Source of the DNA: Xylocopa sonorina
Lineage: Eukaryota; Arthropoda; Insecta; Hymenoptera; Apidae
Direction: 5' to 3'
Assembly (NCBI RefSeq): GCF_050948175.1
Contig: NW_027490262.1
Location: 310,001 to 374,000 of the forward strand
Length of the DNA: 64,000 bases
Shown: one piece after another, positions 61,001 to 64,000 of the stretch
Layout of the letters: every line of letters begins with the position of its first letter
How positions within the stretch are numbered: position 1 is the stretch's first letter
Notes under the pieces: model-generated
The model's database searches: none
Seen by the model: only the letters and a program-made list of their open reading frames with translations
Told to the model about the DNA's origin: nothing
Position numbers and translations under genes: made by a program

Positions 61001-63218
61001 TCTGCAAACGCTATCTCCTTGCAAGGAAGGGTCGCAATTACATTCTTTTACAGTGAATACGAGGTATACATAACACTCCACAATGAATATTATATCTTAT
61101 CATGAAACATAGAAATGAGATGCGATATGGCGATTTAAGAAGCATTAGAACTCTAATGCTAGGATACGTAGACGTCTGCAAACGCTATTTCCTAGCAAGG
61201 AAGTGTTGCACTTACATTCTTTTGAAGCGAATACGAGGTATACATAACACTCCACAATGAATATTATATCTTATCATGAAACATAGAAATGAGATGCGAT
61301 ATCGCGTTTTGATAAGCAATAGAACACTAATGCTACGATACGTAGACATCTGCAAATGCTATTTCCTAGCAAGGGAGTGTCGCATTTACATTCTTTTGAA
61401 ATGAATACGAGGTTATGACAGCACTCCGCAATGAATATTATATCTTATAATGAAACATAGAAATGAGATGCGATATCGCGATTTAAGCAGCATTAGGACT
61501 CTATTGCTTCGATACGTAGACATCTGCAAACGCTATTTCCTAGCAAGGAAGAGTCGCATTTACATTGTTTTGAAGTGAATACGAGGTATATCACTGCACA
61601 ATGAATATTATATCTTATCATGAAACATAGAAATGAGATGCGATATCGCGATCTAAGAAGCATTAGAACTCTAATGCTACGATACGTAGACAACTCCAAA
61701 CGCTATTACCTAGCAAGGAAGTGTCGCATTTACATTGTTTTGAAGCGAATACGAGGTATACATAACACTGCACAATGAATATTATATCTTGTTATGAAAC
61801 ATCGAAATGAGATGCGATATCGCGATTTAAGCAGCATTAGAACTCTATTGCTTCGATACGTAGACATCTGCAAACGCTATTTCCTAGCAAGGAAGTGTAG
61901 CATTTACAATCTTGTGATGTGAATACGAATTATGCATGACTCTTGCCAATTAATATTGTACCTTATCATGAAACATAGAAATGAGATGCGATGTCGCGTT
62001 TTAAGAAGCGTTAGAACTCTATTGCTACGATACGTAGACATCTGCAGACGCTATTTCCAAGCAAGGGAGTGTCGCATTAACATTCATTTGAAGTGTATGA
62101 AAGGTATACATGACACTTCGAAATGATTATTATATATTATCATGAAACATAGAAAGGAGATGCGATATCGCGTTTTGAGAAGCATTAGAACACAAATGCT
62201 ACGATACGTAGACATCTGCAAACGCTATTTCCTAGCAAGGGAGTGTCGCATTTCCATTCTTTTGAAGTGAAGACGAGGTTATGACAACACTCCACAATGA
62301 ATATTATATACTTATAGTGAAACATAGAAATGAGATGCGATATGGCGATTTAAGCAGCATTAGGACTCTATTGCTTCGATACGTAGACATCTGCAAACGC
62401 TATTTCCTAGCAAGGAAGTGTAGCATTTACATTGTTTTGAAGTGAATATGAGGTAAACATGACACTTCGCAATGAATATTGTATCTTATCATGAAACATA
62501 CAAATGAGATGCGATATCGCGTTTTAAGACGGACTAGAACTCTATTTCTACGGTACGTAGACATCTGCAAACGCTATTTCCTAGCAAGGAAGTGTAGCAT
62601 TTACATTGTTTTGAAGTGAATATGAGGTATACATGACACTTCGCAATGAATATTGTATCTTATCATGAAACATACAAATGAGATGCGATATCGCGTTTTA
62701 AGACGAATTAGAACTCTAATGCTACGATACGTAGACAACTGCAAACGCTATTACCTAGCAAGGAAGTGTCGCACTTACATTGTTTTGAAGCGAATACGAC
62801 GTATACATAACACTGCACAATGAATATTATATCTTGTCATGAAACATAGAAATGAGATGCGATATCGCGATTTAAGCAGCATTAGAACCTTATAGCTTCG
62901 ATACGTAGTCATCGGAAATCGCATTTCCTAGCTGGGATGTGTGGCATTTACATTCATTTGAAGTGTATGCGAGGTATACAAGACACTTCGCAATGAATAT
63001 TATATCTTATCATGAAACATAGAAATGAGATGTGATATGACGATTTATGAAGCACTAGAATTCTATTGGTTCGATACGTAGACATCTGCAAACGCTATTT
63101 CCTAGCAAGAAAGTGTCGCATTTACATTCATTTGAAGTGTATGCGAGGTATACATGACACTTCGCAATTAATATTATATCCTTTTATGAAACGTAGAAAA
63201 GAGATGCGGTATCCCGAT
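52051..63218 (+). repeat. Satellite array, diverged monomers with a 12-monomer duplication
   Basis: About 64 head-to-tail monomers, mostly diverged. A variant monomer (CCTGCAAACGCTACATCCTAGG with CTTCGGTACG) occurs near 58380, 60470 and 60820. The blocks starting at 58317 and 60406 are 2089 bp apart (12 monomers plus 1 bp), and a further copy follows 348 bp (2 monomers) later. Tandem near-identical pairs occur at about 62400 and 62570. 52260-52640 resembles 47790-48000. No genes and no other insertion were found in this block. Confidence 0.9.
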
Positions 63219-63222
63219 TTAA

Positions 63223-63589
63223 CACGTTCACGCCGGCGTGACCCACCGGTGGGTCACACTTGACTGTTCCGTGGGGCGGCGTGACCCACCGGTGGGTCAC
63301 ACTTGACTGCTCCGTGGGGCGGCGTGACCCACCGGTGGGTCACGCGTCTTCAGAAAATCAGTCGTTTCTTCAGACGAACCACTTTCCTCCAGATCCATTT
63401 TATCTATTGTTTATAAGGGCAAAAATTCAAATATATTCTAACCGCCTCTGTAGAAGAAAAGATAATTTTACCTTCGCAATAAGCGAGTTCAAATTTGCAA
63501 CGATATTGCCCCGCCCCACGAAGCTTAACGCGATAAGACAGTCCCGCCTCACGCGGAGAAACGTAGATTTTCGCCCCGGCGTGAACGTG
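63223..63589. mobile_element. piggyBac-like MITE (367 bp) with TTAA target duplication
   Basis: It is bounded by TTAA at 63219-63222 and 63590-63593. The termini are perfect 14-bp inverted repeats, CACGTTCACGCCGG (63223-63236) and its complement (63576-63589). Without it the flanks join to CGATTTAAGAAGC, the normal satellite sequence, so insertion duplicated only TTAA. Inside the left end are three copies, 43 bp apart, of a 20-bp perfect palindrome (63238, 63281, 63324). It is too short to code for a transposase and is non-autonomous. TTAA duplication is the hallmark of the piggyBac superfamily; the terminal bases are not the classical CCY, so the family call is inferred. Confidence 0.85.
63238..63343. 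repeat. Three copies of a 20-bp palindrome at 43-bp period (MITE subterminal repeats)
   Basis: GTGACCCACCGGTGGGTCAC occurs at 63238-63257, 63281-63300 and 63324-63343. The spacers are alike (ACTTGACTGTTCC or ACTTGACTGCTCC, followed by GTGGGGCGGC). Each can form a 10-bp hairpin or a symmetric protein site. Such subterminal repeats are often transposase-binding sites; that role is inferred. Confidence 0.9.
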
Positions 63590-63593
63590 TTAA

Positions 63594-64000
63594 GAAGCAT
63601 TAGAGCTTTATTGCTTCGATACGTTGACATCTGCAAACGCTATTTCCTAGAAAGGAAGTGTCGCATTTACATTTATTTAAAGTGTATGCGAGGTATACAT
63701 GACTCTTCGCAATGAATATTATATCTTATCATGAAAGATAGAAATGAGATGCGATATGGCGTTTTAAGTATCATTAGAACTGTGTTGCTACGATACGTCG
63801 ACATCTGCATACGCTATTTCCTAGCAAGGAAGTGTCGCATTTACATTCTTTTGATGTGAATAAGAGGTATACATGACACTTCGCAATGAATAATATATAT
63901 TATCATGAAACATAGAAATGAGATGCGATATCGCGTTTTGAGAAGCGTTAGATCTCTATTGCTACGATGCGTAGACATCTGCAATCGCTATTTCCTAGCA
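63594..64000 (+). repeat. Satellite array continues to the window end
   Basis: Just over two 174-bp monomers in the same orientation and phase as before the MITE. The array runs off the window. Confidence 0.95.

Noticed and set aside
63260..63715. 151-codon frame across the MITE and into the satellite
   Set aside because: It crosses the element border and the TTAA duplication, so it cannot be an ancestral gene. Its N-terminal repeat is just the palindromic units.

Overview
The window is eukaryotic and mostly tandem satellite DNA. About 48 kb of the 64 kb is head-to-tail copies of one satellite family with a basic monomer of about 174 bp. Three mobile elements sit in it: two Ty3/Gypsy-type LTR retrotransposons on the + strand and one short TTAA-flanked inverted-repeat element. 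No host gene, tRNA or rRNA was found. The satellite with higher-order repeats suggests a centromeric or pericentromeric array. The Pol proteins resemble arthropod gypsy/17.6/412-type elements, and the DNA keeps many CpGs, so an insect genome is likely and Hymenoptera possible. That placement is inference.

Layout. 1-6453: 3' part of retrotransposon E1 (end of gag, complete pol, 3' LTR); its 5' end lies outside the window. 6454-38044: satellite. It starts as diverged monomers, becomes a clear higher-order repeat (HOR) region at about 12.1-25.2 kb with units of 19, 22, 17 and 17 monomers, then 4/5/9-monomer HORs at about 25.2-29.6 kb, then older segmentally duplicated monomers. 38045-46832: complete retrotransposon E2 (8788 bp) with two 1501-bp LTRs that differ at only two positions seen by eye, and a 4-bp target duplication GAAG. 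46833-63218: satellite, including a third copy of the segment around E2 and a 12-monomer duplication. 63223-63589: a 367-bp piggyBac-like MITE flanked by TTAA. 63594-64000: satellite.

The retrotransposons. Gag ends in two CCHC zinc knuckles. Pol is in the -1 frame and carries protease, reverse transcriptase, RNase H, a linker that looks to me like a degenerate macro domain, and a DD35E integrase with a GPY/F module. In both elements a slippery heptamer G GGA AAC in the gag frame is followed 6 nt later by a conserved stem, just after the last upstream stop in the pol frame, so Gag-Pol is very probably made by -1 frameshifting. Three further features are shared by E1 and E2 although the two have diverged: the Pol C-terminus is encoded inside the 3' LTR; each LTR holds a conserved arginine-rich reading frame that ends near a splice-donor consensus; and a small hairpin with a compensatory base-pair change lies just before the polypurine tract.

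The best candidates for something undescribed are the LTR-encoded arginine-rich frame, the macro-like linker, the covarying hairpin, and two distinct, apparently intact subfamilies of one retrotransposon group living in the same satellite array.
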